This document shows, piece after piece, positions 38,699 to 51,900 of a stretch of DNA of 64,000 nucleotides. The notes below the pieces were generated by a model. That model did no database searches, was not told where the DNA came from, and was given only the letters and a program-made list of their open reading frames with translations. The position numbers were made by a program, and so were the translations under genes. How positions within the stretch are numbered: position 1 is the stretch's first letter; each line of letters opens with the position of its first letter. Source of the stretch: Pseudoscleropodium purum (taxonomy: Eukaryota > Streptophyta > Bryopsida > Hypnales > Brachytheciaceae); assembly GCA_963969395.1 (NCBI GenBank), contig OZ017795.1, positions 14,074,001-14,138,000 on the forward strand, written 5' to 3'.

Positions 38699-41600
38699 AT
38701 GGCAAGGAAAAAGATCAGAGAGTACAACTCGAAAAGGATTTTCAAGGAGCACTTGAAGAGGCTCGCGGGTATTGATGTGGACATCAAGGCTGCGCAGGTA
38801 CAGTCGAACTTCTGAATTTATCACTGTCTTAATTAGTCCTTTATATGAACAAATTAAGTAAGGAGCACATTTTAGGTGCTAGTTGTTTCTTCAATCTTTT
38901 CATGCATCTTTTATTCGATGTTTTTCGTCGTAATCATGTCCCTAGATGTAGGGTTTTTTCTTATGCTCATTGTAAGGAATCCTATTGTTTTGTTTCGAGA
39001 TTCCAGGTTACAAAATCGACAGATTTCAACGAATTGGCAAACAATGAGACATGGCTCAACTCCACTCGCCTGGTTGTGAAGCCTGACATGCTATTCGGCA
39101 AGCGCGGTAAAAGTGGGCTGGTAAGAAATACCTGAGCATTGCAGTTTGGTTTAGCAAATTCAAGTTTCCTGTTCCTGCAATTTGGTCATTCCTTATCTGT
39201 TGCAAATGTTTTTGACATTTTAGCGCAATGTGGGTGCAGGTAGCGCTCAATCTTGACTTGGCAGGCGTGGAATCCTTCGTGAAGGAGCGATTAGGCAAAG
39301 AGGTAGGATTTGCCCTTTTCAACTCCCTTGATACTGGAATATAGATACAAAATGTCACATCTGATATGTAACCCAACTTTGGTTCGTGTGTTAATTAAAC
39401 AGGTGGAGATGAGCGGCACCAAAGGCCCGATCACAACGTTCATTGTAGAGCCCTTTGTTCCTCACAGCGACGAGTACTATCTATCTATTGTTTCAGACCG
39501 CCTTGGAGCAAATATCAGCTTCTCCGAGTGTGGAGGCATAGACATTGAAGAGAACTGGGACAAGGTATAAAAAGGCCTGTGACTACCCTACCCCAATATT
39601 CCTTCCTAGGGTTCGGTTCTTGCTGGGAAGTAACTTCCTAGGGTTGTTGCTTCTAAGCTTTAGGGTTTGTTTGTTTTTTCTTGTTTTGAGATTGACAAGA
39701 TTGGCTACATGCTGATGTTGACGTATTCTGGATCGAGTTTAGGTCAAGCATGTCTTCGTACCGACTGAAAAGACTCTGTCACCCGAGCTATGCGCGCCAT
39801 TGATTGCCACACTTCGATTGGAGGTAATTGGTTCATCTTTCTTTTTCAGGACAAAATGTAGTTTAATGTTGAATACCGGATTACCTCTTCTGCTCATTTT
39901 GACCATAATGGGTTCGTTTGCTATTGTGAACCATGATCGAGCATTTGCAAAACCACCGTGGCTGAGCTTTGGGTCGGATTTTTCAGGTTCGGCAGACAAT
40001 AGAAGCTTTTCTGATGGGGTCTTTCGCTGTCTTTGAAGGTACCAAACGCTAAACCGCTTGTTAAAGACGTTCATGTTTAGTTCTTAGTCATTAATCTTCC
40101 TATCTTCTGTTCAAAGTGATGCTCATTTGCTCCTGACTTTGCAGACTTGGACTTCACTCTGCTGGAGATGAACCCGTTCACACTCGTCAACAACGTCCCC
40201 TGCCCCTTGGACATGCGTGGCGAGCTTGATGACACTGCTCTTTTCAAGAACTTTCAGAAGTACGTGTTGTTTTCTGAAGCAGGTATCATGTGTAGGGGGT
40301 GCTTTTGAGTGACTTGGATTACAAGTGCATGATTAACATTTGGGGTTTTGTTGTGCAGGTGGGGCAATGTGGAGTTCCCACTGCCGTTTGGAAGAACTAT
40401 GACTGCTGCCGAGGAGAGTATTCACAGGATGGACGAAAAGGTATTACTGAGAATTTTCTTGCTTAATACAAGGCAGTACACAGTACTCCAATTCGAAGCT
40501 TGCGATGTGAAATTTTCATCCTGGAGGTCTAAAAGATGCTGATGTTACTGCAGACTGGGGCTTCTCTGAAACTGACGATATTGAATCCCAAGGGCCGCAT
40601 TTGGACCATGGTCGCTGGAGGTGGCGCCAGCGTCATCTACGCTGATACTGTAAGTATCATGCTCTCTTAACCCACGTGCTGAGTCGATATAGATATCCCA
40701 AGTTCCTTGCGAAGTTATTATTGAGGGAACAATCATCTTAATTGCTAAGTTATATCTCGTTCTCTGGCAAACCGTATTCCTGAAGACCAATGAAAATCGC
40801 TCTCATAAAAAGCTATGCTCGAATATCCACTGAGTCCTAGAATCTGTGGATCTAGCGCTGAGTTGGAAATATGTTATGATGTGCTTGTCCGCTGTAGTAA
40901 ATTTTGGACATTCTTTCCTCATTGCAGGTTGGGGATCTGGGTTATGCACAAGAACTTGGCAATTATGCTGAATATAGCGGAGCTCCAAATGAGGAGGAGA
41001 CCTTGCAGTATGCACGTGCTTTGATTGACGTAAGTTTTTCCTCCTGTCAGTTATGAGTCGTACTTACAATTCCTTCAGTTCATTCTTCTTCCAGAGAATG
41101 GTGGACCTAGTTTCAGTTTAATTCTCTTCTGAGCTCGCTCGTGACTTCAAAATTATCCAGCTGTTCATTTCCTCCATTTGCACCTTGTCTAGTACTGTCT
41201 AATCCTTCTACTGCATGGAACCTTTATATGACCGCTTTATAATGCTATTTCAGTAGTTCATACAGTTAAGAATTCTAACCTCTGTTTCAAAAGTACTGGA
41301 GGGAGAATCAATAAAGATTCTAACTCAGTTTTTGTTCGTGTCAGTGTGCAACCGCAAACCCTGATGGCCGCAAGAGAGCATTGGTAGTTGGAGGAGGCAT
41401 TGCTAATTTCACTGATGTGGCGGCCACTTTCAATGGTATCATTCGTGCCATGCGTGAGAAGGTAACCCCCCGTAGAGATTTGACTTGCACTCGTTTTGTG
41501 TACCAGGTTTTAACCAAAGCTCCCTTGACGTCTGTTGTTTGTCGACTAATCACTTATTGTCTGTTGCAGCAATCTGATCTGAAAGCAGCAAGGGTGAACA

Positions 41601-42075
41601 TTTATGTGCGACGAGGAGGCCCAAACTACTTGAAGGGCCTGGCAAACATGCGCGCTCTAAGTGAAGAAACCGGAGTTTCAATTGAGGTAATTAGTGAATT
41701 CACTTCCAATGAATCTTGCTGACAAGGATGATGTTATTCGCAAATGCTTAATTGTTTTTCCAAAGCAAGGTATTTGCCAATGACATTCTGAGCATCATCC
41801 TCCATTCTGCTTCATTCTCATACTCGTACAACGGAGAATGTTATTGTATTTGTTATTGAGAGGTCTGTTATTATATTAGAGGAAAATGAGTTTTGCAATT
41901 GAGTTATGCAGGCATGATTGCGATATGCCTGTATAATTTCTTCTCTCGTGTTTCAAGTCTTGTCCAGAAGCCTAATTATGATCGATCTGATGAGATGCTT
42001 TAGGTGTACGGTCCGGAGGCAAGTATGACCGGTATTTGCAAGCAAGCTATCGATTACATCAGCGCAAGGGATTGA
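38699..42075 (+). CDS. ACLA: ATP-citrate lyase subunit A
   Basis: This is the cytosolic enzyme subunit that, with ACLB, splits citrate to acetyl-CoA and oxaloacetate, feeding wax, sterol, flavonoid and elongated fatty-acid synthesis. There are thirteen coding exons: 38699-38797, 39007-39120, 39240-39302, 39403-39564, 39743-39823, 39987-40038, 40145-40259, 40359-40440, 40554-40649, 40928-41029, 41345-41461, 41570-41686 and 42004-42075. All are GT-AG and frame-true, giving 423 residues, the same length as I recall for Arabidopsis ACLA. It starts [23 protein letters not shown]-grasp signatures are [29 protein letters not shown] and [10 protein letters not shown]. The citrate-binding half shows [28 protein letters not shown] and [17 protein letters not shown]. 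It ends [20 protein letters not shown]. Splitting into A and B subunits is the plant/fungal form; ACLB is not in this window. The start ATG has a good context (ACCATGGC). I see no defects. Confidence 0.97.
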
Positions 42076-42890
42076 AACTGTTTTTCCTAGCCGATAGTAG
42101 ATTAGACGTGACTTTTACAATTCTTGTATTAGATGTTTATAGTTCAGAGAGATATAGTATTTTTTCCCTACTGGTGTTTTGAAGCAATAAGGGTCTATCA
42201 AATATCTTTCTCAAGTTGACCAATGACCCTAATTTCTCAAGTATCACCATTCTTATCGACAAAAACCCACTATCGGGTTACGCATTCTCGGGTTAAACAT
42301 TCAACAACAAATGTTTAACCAAGTATAGTCTTGATCACCTACTTGTTTGATTTAATTAGTGACAGATGATGTTGAAGTATGATCTATTACTTTTCATGGT
42401 TTCAGAGTATTGAACAGAAAAAGTTTAACTAGTAACTGAGGTGGAAGATTGTCCAAGGTTTGTAACATTTAATTAGAATGACTCCCAAATTAAAGTTAGT
42501 ATGTGGATCATTACCTATACAAAAGCTATATGAGTATTATGTAAAAGTCCCAAAACAATAGCTTTTGTATGTAATGTATTACACAATTTGAAAAAAATAA
42601 AAAAATAAAAAATTCCCAATTTTTTTGTTAAATAAATACATTTCAAAATTGGCTAGCTCATATACATTTAAAATTATATTTAGACTTTTTTGAAATTGCT
42701 TTAGAATTTAGAATTTATCAATACTTCTCTCTTCAAGGCAAGCTAAGTCAACATCTTTTGGGATGTTGATATACATCATTCAAATAAGAGTCACCTTCAT
42801 TGATTTGAAAAGCACAATAATCCAAATACTCAAAAAATGATCAAATATAGAAAAGTGAAGAACATATTTTCTTAACATCTAAAGTTTTTT
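42076..42890. other. 3' flank of ACLA and AT-rich DNA
   Basis: Holds the ACLA 3' UTR. A small inverted pair TACAAAAGCTAT / ATAGCTTTTGTA lies near 42520-42570. No gene was seen. Confidence 0.5.
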
Positions 42891-43177
42891 GACTATGTTC
42901 TCACCAACAACACTCCAAAATTGTCATTTTTAGGACAAGTACCAATTTCTTAAATAGGATCTTGTAGTATGATAGTTTGAAAAGATGTGGAAAAAATTTC
43001 AGAAATTCCACCATGTAGATTGCAAGATATTAGTGTTTGAATTGACAAAAATCCTCTTTTAAGCCCTACAAAACTAATTCTTCAAGGCAAGTTGGCTATA
43101 TGCTAGAAAATTCAAATCATTCATAATTGTTCAACAAATAGGAAAAAAATAGTAAGTAGAAAGTAGAGAATGATTCC
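42891..43177 (+). repeat. Dispersed repeat family, copy 1
   Basis: This shares an ordered series of blocks with 55390-55782: GACTATGTT, CACTCCAAAATTG / CATTCCAAAATTG, ACAAGTACCAA, GGATCTTGTAGTA, AGTTTGAAAAGATGTG, ATTTCAGAAATT, CCACCATGTAG, TTGCAAGATATTA, TTAATTCTTCAAGGCAAGTTG-like and AGTAAGTAGAAAG. Copy 1 is shorter by internal deletions. Neither copy codes for protein. It is probably a non-autonomous transposon remnant. Confidence 0.75.
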
Positions 43178-46100
43178 AATATTATCTAAGGTAGGTACTC
43201 CAAAACTACCACTAATTCCTATTGTGACTAATTCCAATTATTAGACTATTAGATTTTTATATTTTCTTATTGGCAAGTGAAAGGAAGCTCCAACGTACCA
43301 AAGAATGCAACATTTGGATATTGTATGCAAAAGTTATGAAGGAACAAAGTTTGGTTCTAAAAGCCTTTCTTCCATACATCTACATAATTAATTTTGGAGA
43401 TGCACACAAAGTGAAGATGTTAGCCGCACATTTGGAGGTGCCCACCATAGACCAAATTAACAATTCTCTCCATTTTAATTTTTAGACGACACATATTTTC
43501 AAAATATATTGAAAGTCAATTCAATGGTTTGTTGTGTCTGTCAAGTTTAATCCTTGAAGGACATATTGTATCCAAACTAGGTCAAACTTCATTACATTTC
43601 TATATGAAAACATGCATTTGTAATAATGTATTTGAATAATTTTATTTATAGAAATAGTGGTATGAATATGAGAAAATGAAATGTATAAAATATGAAGAAA
43701 AATGACTAAGCAATTATATAAGATATTTATACACCTAAACTACTAAACTATTGTTAATTTCCTATGGAACAAATTGTACATGTTTGCACCAATCAAATTT
43801 GAATTCAACAATAAAATATCTAGCTGCTCCAATACAATATATATAAGCATGTTCTTTCTTTTGATACACTTTGTTGGTCTTCTTTAGCTTTCAATGTAGA
43901 ATCATCATGTCTAATACCTTGTTATGTACAAACCAACATGTTTTAGACGAAAGCTCAAAAATTAGTAGATAAAGGTGTAGTAGATCCTATTGGCAATCCT
44001 CGTAGAGATCCTACATCTCCTTTCTGAAAGCTTGTCGTCATTCCACAACATCTTGCCAATTCCATGCCTCTTAGAGTTGATGGTCTATGTATTTGTTACT
44101 CCATGCTATTGTCTATTGAGCAAATGTCAAAGTACTCCTAACCTTTCTTAATGGTGCATATACATTTGTACCATAAATTATATGATTGTGCCCAAATTGG
44201 TGATTGTGAATCAATAGAGACTCAAAAATGAAATTGTCCCAAGCTAAAATAGAAATTTACTATAATTTATTGCATCTCCAAATTCCATTTTTTCTATTTT
44301 TTGAGAAAGTGCTAATAGGGATTATATATAATTTGGTAAAGCATTGAATTTCTACATTAACCCATCTTTAACCTTTAGGCAATATAAAAATCTTCATTTA
44401 TTTTTATGCATTTATTTTTCAAAAATTGATGATATCATCCATATTTTGAATAGAAATGGAAAAATCTTGGTAAAAGAAAGACCACAGATTTTTATTTGAT
44501 ATAGTGCAACTTGTCTCAAAGGTGCCAATTAAAAAAGGTTGCATCTCAATTACTCTTACTCAATCCATCTTGAGTGCAATATCCAAAGCAAATCATCTAC
44601 ATAAATGTAATTATAAGCTTAAAAGCTAGCATCATCTAATTTCTTAAAATAAAAGTGTAAGCGTAGTTTCTATTAAATATTAACTCCAAAATTGTTGTTG
44701 GTTCTTATAGGTAGTTAAAAAGGCATTTTAGATTTTATTAGAATTAATTTATTGAACACCATATAAATGAACTTTAAATTTCAAAGTATTAAAAATAGAT
44801 GTGCCTAAAATCAATCCTAGGCTCTCATACTCAAAAGATTTACATTTTAATTAGGCAAGAATATAAATAGGATGGTTTTACAAAAAAATTACAATAAGGT
44901 GCAATCACCTTATCAAAAATTAGATTTTCTTAATGTAACAAAGAGATAATATGAAAGATCAATTAGTAAAGACTTATTTTGTTCTTTTGTACAACGAGAG
45001 ATTTGTAATTGATTGGAAATTAGTATAGTAAGTTGTATGGATGGAACAAACAATGATTTACCTTTAAAGTTCAATACTAAATTTTTTTGGTACTAATAAA
45101 AAAACCTCCCACATCCCTTCATCCATTCTTTAGCCCCCAATTTTAATTTGTCTTCTTCAGCCTCTTCACTTTCCTCCCCAAATTTTAGATTGTATAGAGT
45201 CCCTCATTTAACAAAGGTATGTAGTCCTCATGTCATTGATCTTAACTCTTTGGAATCAATAATGGGATCAAGGATTTACAAACTTTTAATGAATATCGAT
45301 CCTAATTTGCACGGTTGAAGTCAATTAGCTTTCTTAAGATTATGGAATAGGTAACGTGAAAACAAAGCCACCAATTATTTTTCATAATGAAGCTTTGCTT
45401 TTGCATTAGTGAGCATAACTTTAATGTTCAATAGTTGGATCTTGGTTACCATATTCAATCATAGATTTTAAAAGAAAGGCATCATGCCACAAAAGCAATG
45501 ACCAAAATGTCCTTACACTACCCCCAAAGGCTAACCCAAAATGGTTGTCCTTATTAAACTCAATAGACCCATGAAATCTATAATTCAATTCATATTGGTA
45601 TCTGTAGCTTAAATACAATCATTACATAAAAATTGAAGTCCTCAACAAAACTCCAAGTTTTTAGATTGTGGGGAACATGGGAACTTTGCTACATCAACAA
45701 TTTGATGTGGTCAGAAGACAAATACATTTGATAAAAATATTTAATTAATTAATATTTTGACAGGAGTGCACAAGTTCATAACAAGGAGAACAACACCAAA
45801 ATCGCCTTCCCATGGCTTGAAATCTCATCCAATGCATTTGTTTTGATAGGAGAAATAAAAAAACCTCACAAATGTAAGAGTATCACCTGTAGAGTAAATG
45901 CCAAGACTTAGTCAATTTGTCACTTCTCAATGCAACTAATACCGTTTGTGCCCAAAATGAATAAAGAATAACACTAATGCAACCTTACATTGTGAAAAAG
46001 AACAAGCCTCTTCTCATCCAATCAGAGACTGTCATCTGTCCAAAAATGGGCTCCATTGTGAGGTTATGAGATGCTCTACGAAATGCCTTCTCACATTATA

Positions 46101-46276
46101 CTGCAGTGTGAAACCGTTTATATCTGAATCATAATCGCCGAGGAGCACGGCATCTGCGAATTTTCGAATCTTCCTTCGGGATTAGCTTCCTCTGTGGATT
46201 TCTGGCATTGCCATTGTTGCACGACTGTGCTCTTGCAGGCTCTCATCGAAACCTAGAATTTGCGGTGTTTTGCAAG
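43178..46276. other. AT-rich intergenic DNA; promoter of the complex I gene at its right end
   Basis: Mostly AT-rich with chance frames. A faint protein-like stretch at about 43945-44110 (KLVDKGVVDPIGNPRRDP, then a stop) is too short to name. From about 46000 composition becomes gene-like. TGGGCT near 46048 resembles a site II element common in plant nuclear genes for mitochondrial proteins. Confidence 0.4.
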
Positions 46277-47215
46277 ATGGGGATCTTCCTGGATGAGCCC
46301 AAGTTCCCCGTCATCGAGCGCAACCCCACGGCGTCGTCCACCATTTCGAACTTCAGTTTCAGCGATTACGTGCGTATTACCGCCATCACCGGCGCGTCTC
46401 TGCCCGTTGGCTACCTCGCTGGTAAGCCCATCGCTGGATTTTCCACACGAACCCTAATTTCTTTGAAATTCGAATTCTTTGCAGGGAGGACAGCAGATTG
46501 GAGAGTTTCAGTTTGTACACAGAATGTGAGGTTGATGTGGTTAACTCCCAAGGGATCGTTTCTCGGAAATATCTGCTTCAGTCCTCAAGGGAACCATTTT
46601 TTCTTTGGATTATATCGAAACCCTAATTTCTTTGCATTTCACCCAAATCCGAATTTCTTTGCAGGGGGGCTAGCTGATTAGATAGTCTCATTTTATGGAA
46701 AGAATGTAAGATTGATGTGATTAACTCCTAAGGGATCGTTTCCCGGAAATTTTTTATTCAACAACTATACTGACTTTGGATTTCACCCAAACCCTAATTT
46801 CTTTGCATTTCACCAAAAACCGAATTTCTTTGCAGGGAGGCTTTCTGATTAGAGAATTTCAGTTTATATGCAAATCCTAAGGTCGATGTGATTAACTCCT
46901 AAGGGATCGTTTACCGGAAGCTTTTGATTCAGCCCTCAAGGGAACTATAATTACTTTGGATTTCACTAAAGTCTTAATTCTTGCATTTCGTTTTCTTTTG
47001 TATCGATTCTTTTACGCTCTCTAGTCTGGTGCCAACCAAGTCGTGTTGCGTTTTTATGCAATGTAGGGGGGAGTGTGAACATCAGGGGGCCGTCGATGTA
47101 CACGGCAGGCATCATTGGATTGATGGGCGGATTTATGTACGCGTACCAGTGCTCCGCTGGGAGGCTGATGGGCATGTTTCCCAATGACGACGAAGTTGCT
47201 CGCCACAAGCGTTGA
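46277..47215 (+). CDS. Complex I 21 kDa-type subunit (NADH:ubiquinone oxidoreductase)
   Basis: This is a small accessory membrane subunit of mitochondrial respiratory complex I, like Arabidopsis At4g16450 and the fungal 20.9/21 kDa subunits. There are two exons: 46277-46421 and 47067-47215 (TGA 47213-47215), giving 97 residues. Exon 1 encodes MGIFLDEPKFPVIERNPTAS to SLPVGYLAG and exon 2 GSVNIRGPSM through MGGFMYAYQCSAGRLMGMFP to the end. Two hydrophobic segments (about 33-48 and 58-75) suit a membrane subunit. The glycine-rich GLMGGFMYAYQ and the FPND motif are conserved in plant members as I recall. An in-frame upstream start at 46208 would add 23 residues, but it opens on an alternative codon and has no family counterpart. 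The 645-bp intron contains three tandem units with decoy acceptors. The donor is GCTG|GTAAGC and the acceptor AATGTAG|GGGG. Confidence 0.93.
46451..46985 (+). repeat. Tandem repeat, ~170-bp unit x3.1, inside the complex I intron
   Basis: ACCCTAATTTCTTTG occurs at 46451, about 46620 and 46791, and a decayed version near 46968. Each unit continues with a form of GAATTTCTTTGCAGGGAGG, then GATTGGAGAGTTTCAG-like, GATGTGATTAACTCC, AAGGGATCGTTT and TTCAGCCCTCAAGG. AG dinucleotides in good acceptor context fall at 46484, 46664 and 46835. The units also carry telo-box-like ACCCTAA words. Confidence 0.9.
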
Positions 47216-48950
47216 GCTTGCTGATCGCCTTTTTCACATTGGGTGAAGGTTTTCGGTGACCTGTCTCTATTCTTTTTTGAGTTTTTTTCTATTCCAATTC
47301 TGGGGAAATTAGTTGACAAGCGCTTACCGGCTGTGTCGCTCCCGTGTTGTATTGGTGACCTTAGGAGTTTCGTATCCGTCTCTGAGGCTCCCTTACCTTT
47401 GTTCCTTACCAACTGCGGATAGTTGTATTGATCATTGCCACTTGGCTTTGGAAATCCTCCTGCGGTTTCTCCATAAAAAAATTGAAGTGATGTTTGCTGC
47501 AATGGGCATGAGGTTGCAATAAGATTTTGTTGTTCTTCGGTCTCAATGTCCTCCTTAGGATTGTTGTGAAACAACAAAGGCATCCATACCGTCCGTTGGG
47601 GTCAGATTCATCAGACCCCATATTAAATCATTTCTTTTTGGATTGAATTATCTTTCATTAACTAGATTCAGAATTTTTGAAATTTCATTTTATAAGATGT
47701 GGAATATTTCATGACTTTTGGCTTTTTTGAGGACTTTATTGAATCTTTAGTAATCATTAGCATGTTGATTCTCATAGCTTAGTAAGTTAGCAAAAGGATT
47801 TGCTAAGTTTTAATCCCTTTCAATGAACATGGTCTCTCTTCAAGCTTCAAGGAGGGGGAAAGGGACTAAACTTAGTAAGCTTATGTATTCTATGAAATTT
47901 TTTACATTTACACAACAATCACCTTCATATGTATATTATTTTTTATTTTTCATAGAGTTTGTTTTGAGAATTCACATTATTTTCATTAATATTTTCTTCA
48001 CTACTCAATTATGCTGTGTTATAATTTCTGAAACTATCATTGCATGCCATTTTTAATTATTTTTTTAATTAACAAATCTGCTTGCTGATAACATTGGAAT
48101 TGAGGGTGTATGCTTACTGTTGTGAATTTCGCTCGCTTAATTGAAAGTGCACTGTGAGTTCACTGAGTGTATGACATGGAATATTTTTTTTTAATAAGTG
48201 ATTGGGATGCGCTGCCCCCCCTAAAGACCCAGAATTTCATTGTTTTAAGATAACCAATTTAATTATTAATCTTTTGGAAAATATAATTCAGATATGATCA
48301 AGTCTCATATCATTAGAATCAGTGACAAATGCTTTATGGGTTGGCTTTTCAAATATCAAAAAGAGCATTTCAGATTAGTGAATTATTTAACCATCAGGAT
48401 CAGTGAAGAACGCAGCATGCGCTGCTTGTCAAATGTAGATTACATAATGAAGTAGAACAAAGGAAAGTGGCACCATGCGGCTGGTGAAAACATGTACTCA
48501 TGCTTTGAGTGGTCAATGAATACGTATGCACAATAATTTTGAAAATACCAAGCAGATGCGTTGAGTAAATCATCGCAGAACCATTACTCTAATTATAATA
48601 ACCATTGTTATAGAACTAAGTATAGTACCAATGGAAAAGAAAAAGAATTCCAGATTCTTCAGAGTCCGGCAGGGCATGGATCTGGAGTCAGTTCCTTCTA
48701 AACCTCTAAGTTGCCTTCACATTAGGTGCTGACATAATACATGAGTCTAATGTCACATGAGTGTGACTGAAGGTCTGCTGCAACCTCAACCATCATAGGC
48801 ACACTAAAATCTTCGCTATACCACATCGTCTACTAGTCAAATACAGTCTCAGCTCGGTAGCCTTAGCACCGAGCACTGCCAAACATTGAGCTCAGATACA
48901 AAAATCGGTCTCAATGTCTGGCGAAATTATTTACTCTAACTTATTCCCTC
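47216..48950. other. Convergent intergenic region, no gene recognised
   Basis: The 3' flanks of the complex I gene and of the ASCC2-like gene. It is AT-rich, especially 47640-48300, and no RNA gene or conserved frame was seen. Confidence 0.5.
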
Positions 48951-51900
48951 TTACAAGCCCGACAGACCTGCAAAGTGCTTCTTCATTGATTGATCTTTTC
49001 TTCGATGGTTGTCATTAGATTTTGATGTATAGCGTCCTCTGCCTGGTGGACCTCCTCTACCCCGCATGCTCGTACCTCTTCCACCTGGCACTTGTGCACC
49101 CACGTTTCCTGGACTCTCCCGTTCCTCTGAAATCGCTGCGGGGACGTTTCCTCCAGCTCCTAATCCAAAAACGGTTTCTTCCTCTTCAGTGCGCGATGCT
49201 TCGTAATCTTCAACCGAAGCAAAGCCAGCTTCTGCACCAGACACCTGAACACCAGAAGAAATGTGAGCCCAATACAACTGAAAAGTTTATTTCTTCATGG
49301 CAGGTCAAGGAACAATTGCATCAAATAAACCTCTCCAACCAAGAATAGGGACCCTCACCAAGCTGCAAACATCTCCATGGGAATGTGAGAAAAGTTGCAA
49401 CAAAGTGAAAGACAAAGCTACTCTTCTGTCACAATTGGATTCTATACGTAAAACACTTAAATTTTCCTAGAGCATTTGTAGTGGCCTGTTTCCTGTGAAT
49501 TTCACTCTGATAAGTGACGACTTAAAATAGTGCACTTGTAAGCCCACAATATGCAAACTTACTTTTCTGCATGACAAATTCTCAGAGATTTGCACCGCAC
49601 AAGCCACTTACAACAGTGGCTTACCCTACTCAAATCGTACGTAGATACCAATACTCAAATCGGACCATGAAGGAACCACTTGTACTGTATGTCAGAGAAA
49701 TCAAGTATACCTTATAGCTGTAAAGCTTTCCATCCTTGAGATAGAAATTCGCCGTTGGATCAACCTTTCCTTTTCCTTTCCCCTTTCCTCTTTGTGACTT
49801 GCCTCCACGAGTAGCTGCAGAAGCTCCTTGCGATGGCGGAGCACTTCCCTGATCTAAGGAGGCACCTGCTGATGTAGACATGGTCTCCTCAGGTGGGACA
49901 CGCGGAGAAGGTCCAACCCGAGCTGAGCTATCAGCTTCAGGAGCTCCAGAACTGGGTTTACGAGCTTGCATGAACGGTCCAGTAGCTTGATGGCCACCTC
50001 TACTAGAACGTTGATTTGTCCTACTGCCATAGCCAGAGGGATTAAATTCTTGAGGATTAAAACCTGCTGCAGCACTTGGCCTGGGGGCGTCGTGTTGTCT
50101 GTAAGGCCTTGATTGATCTGTTCCTCCAGGTACAAATTGGTGCGGCCCACCTTTCACCTGGCTCGCTCTTCCACCAGATCTCCTATCGACTGCATCATCT
50201 GTACTGTTCCCAGGAGCAGAATGACGTCTTGTCTTGTCTGCCAGATTTTCAGTTTCTTCTTCTTCATCGAGATCTGCCAAGTAAGTACCTGCCAGATCGT
50301 CAAATGAATCATCATACTCATCGTCGTACTCATACTGCTTCCCAGCTCTAACAGTTGCACTGTAGGACATATTTTCCCTCCTGTCCATTAGCTGGTTAAA
50401 CGTTGAGGCATCTTGTTTGGCACGCCTGATGTAGCGCCCTTGATTCACATTTGGGGCTTGAGCTTTTAAGACATCTTCGGTAGTTGATACAGACGGTTGC
50501 CTTCCATTTGAAGTTCCCTCCCTTCCAAAACTAGTTGTGCTCCCCTCAATTGCAAATCTGGCGGATGAGCCACCGGCATCATACCCACTGACGCCCTTCC
50601 CTCTAATTTCCACTCTAGGTTCCTCAATAGCCTTGCCTTTTCCTTTATCCTTTGAAGGTTCGACTTTTCTGCTAGGTTTGATGGCCAGCTTACGATCCAA
50701 AGAATCCAGATCTGGGTGCAGTTTATCCTCCAGAATACAGGATATAACTTTCTCAAGGTCATTGTCATATGCTTCCAAGCATAGAGCTACAAAGCCATCG
50801 CCATAGTCAGGAAACAAATCCTTGACTTGACTAACCTTGGACTGTAACATAACTGCCTCTTCATCCTGCACCTTGTCCTCAGTTTTGGACGGCTTATTCT
50901 GATTGGCTAATTGCGGAGTTGGACGTCGATTAACTAAAGAAAGGAAGTAGTCGTATTGAGCATCGTCCATGATTAAGGAACCTGCAATGATGCGCCCAAA
51001 GATTAGCTTCCCGTTCTCATCAAAGTTCAATTAGATTTGAGATTCTTTCGTATTAGTAGTTTTTGCTTCTAAAGGTATAACATATCACAAAATCACAACA
51101 GAGTAGAAACAAACACACGGACTTCCATGAAACTGAGAAACAAATGGGATCTGTGATGAATAAGTCCTCTAAAATACCCCTGGAACTGAACTTACAGATA
51201 ACCATATGAATTTTATAAGAGGAATACTCACCACTTTGACAAAGCTCGTGGACTACTTCACAAAGTCCCTGCCGTTTCTCGATAACCCTCAAAAGAGCCC
51301 CCAGGTGCTTTCCTGGGTTACTGGCAATAAAAGATCCCAGTATTCCTTCCCCATCCATTTCTCCTAGAATCTGAGTCATGGCAATAGCAGCTTGCACAAG
51401 CAAGGCCCCTTTCGACTCTGGATCCTGAACTGCCTTTATGACTTCACCAGTTCCACCCAAGCTGGGAAAATCACCAAATTGAGCAAATCCTTCCTCTTCC
51501 TTACGCAGGAAACATGCATGTAGAATATTCCACGAAATTTTTATAATTCTTGATTTGAGTCGCTTCACCTGACTTGAACCAACTAACTCTAATGATGATA
51601 AGGGCTGAGGTGGGTCACTAACGTTAGTGAAAACCGTGCTCAATTGAGGTAACATGAATTCGTAGATTGCACACAAGGCAGGAAGAAACATGCCGATGCC
51701 ATCTCTGCCAGGACAAATACAAAATGCCAATGAGAATTGAACAGCGTGTGAAGGTCCTGGACATAATTTTCATAAAGAGCATTTGCTAAGCAGTATGGAC
51801 GAAGTTCAAACAGGAGCCATTGCCTCACAACTTTCTTTGTATTTGATCCATGGTTCAGAAAGGAAAGAAAAACAGAAACGAGTACCTTGCTGCTCCAGCA

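Noticed and set aside
43945..44110. Protein-like stretch KLVDKGVVDPIGNPRRDP
   Set aside because: Only about 25 codons before a stop. Too short to assign to a transposon or gene.
46208..46681. Extended complex I reading frame starting at 46208 and running into the intron
   Set aside because: It reads through a clear donor at 46422 into repeats. The family N-terminus corresponds to the ATG at 46277.
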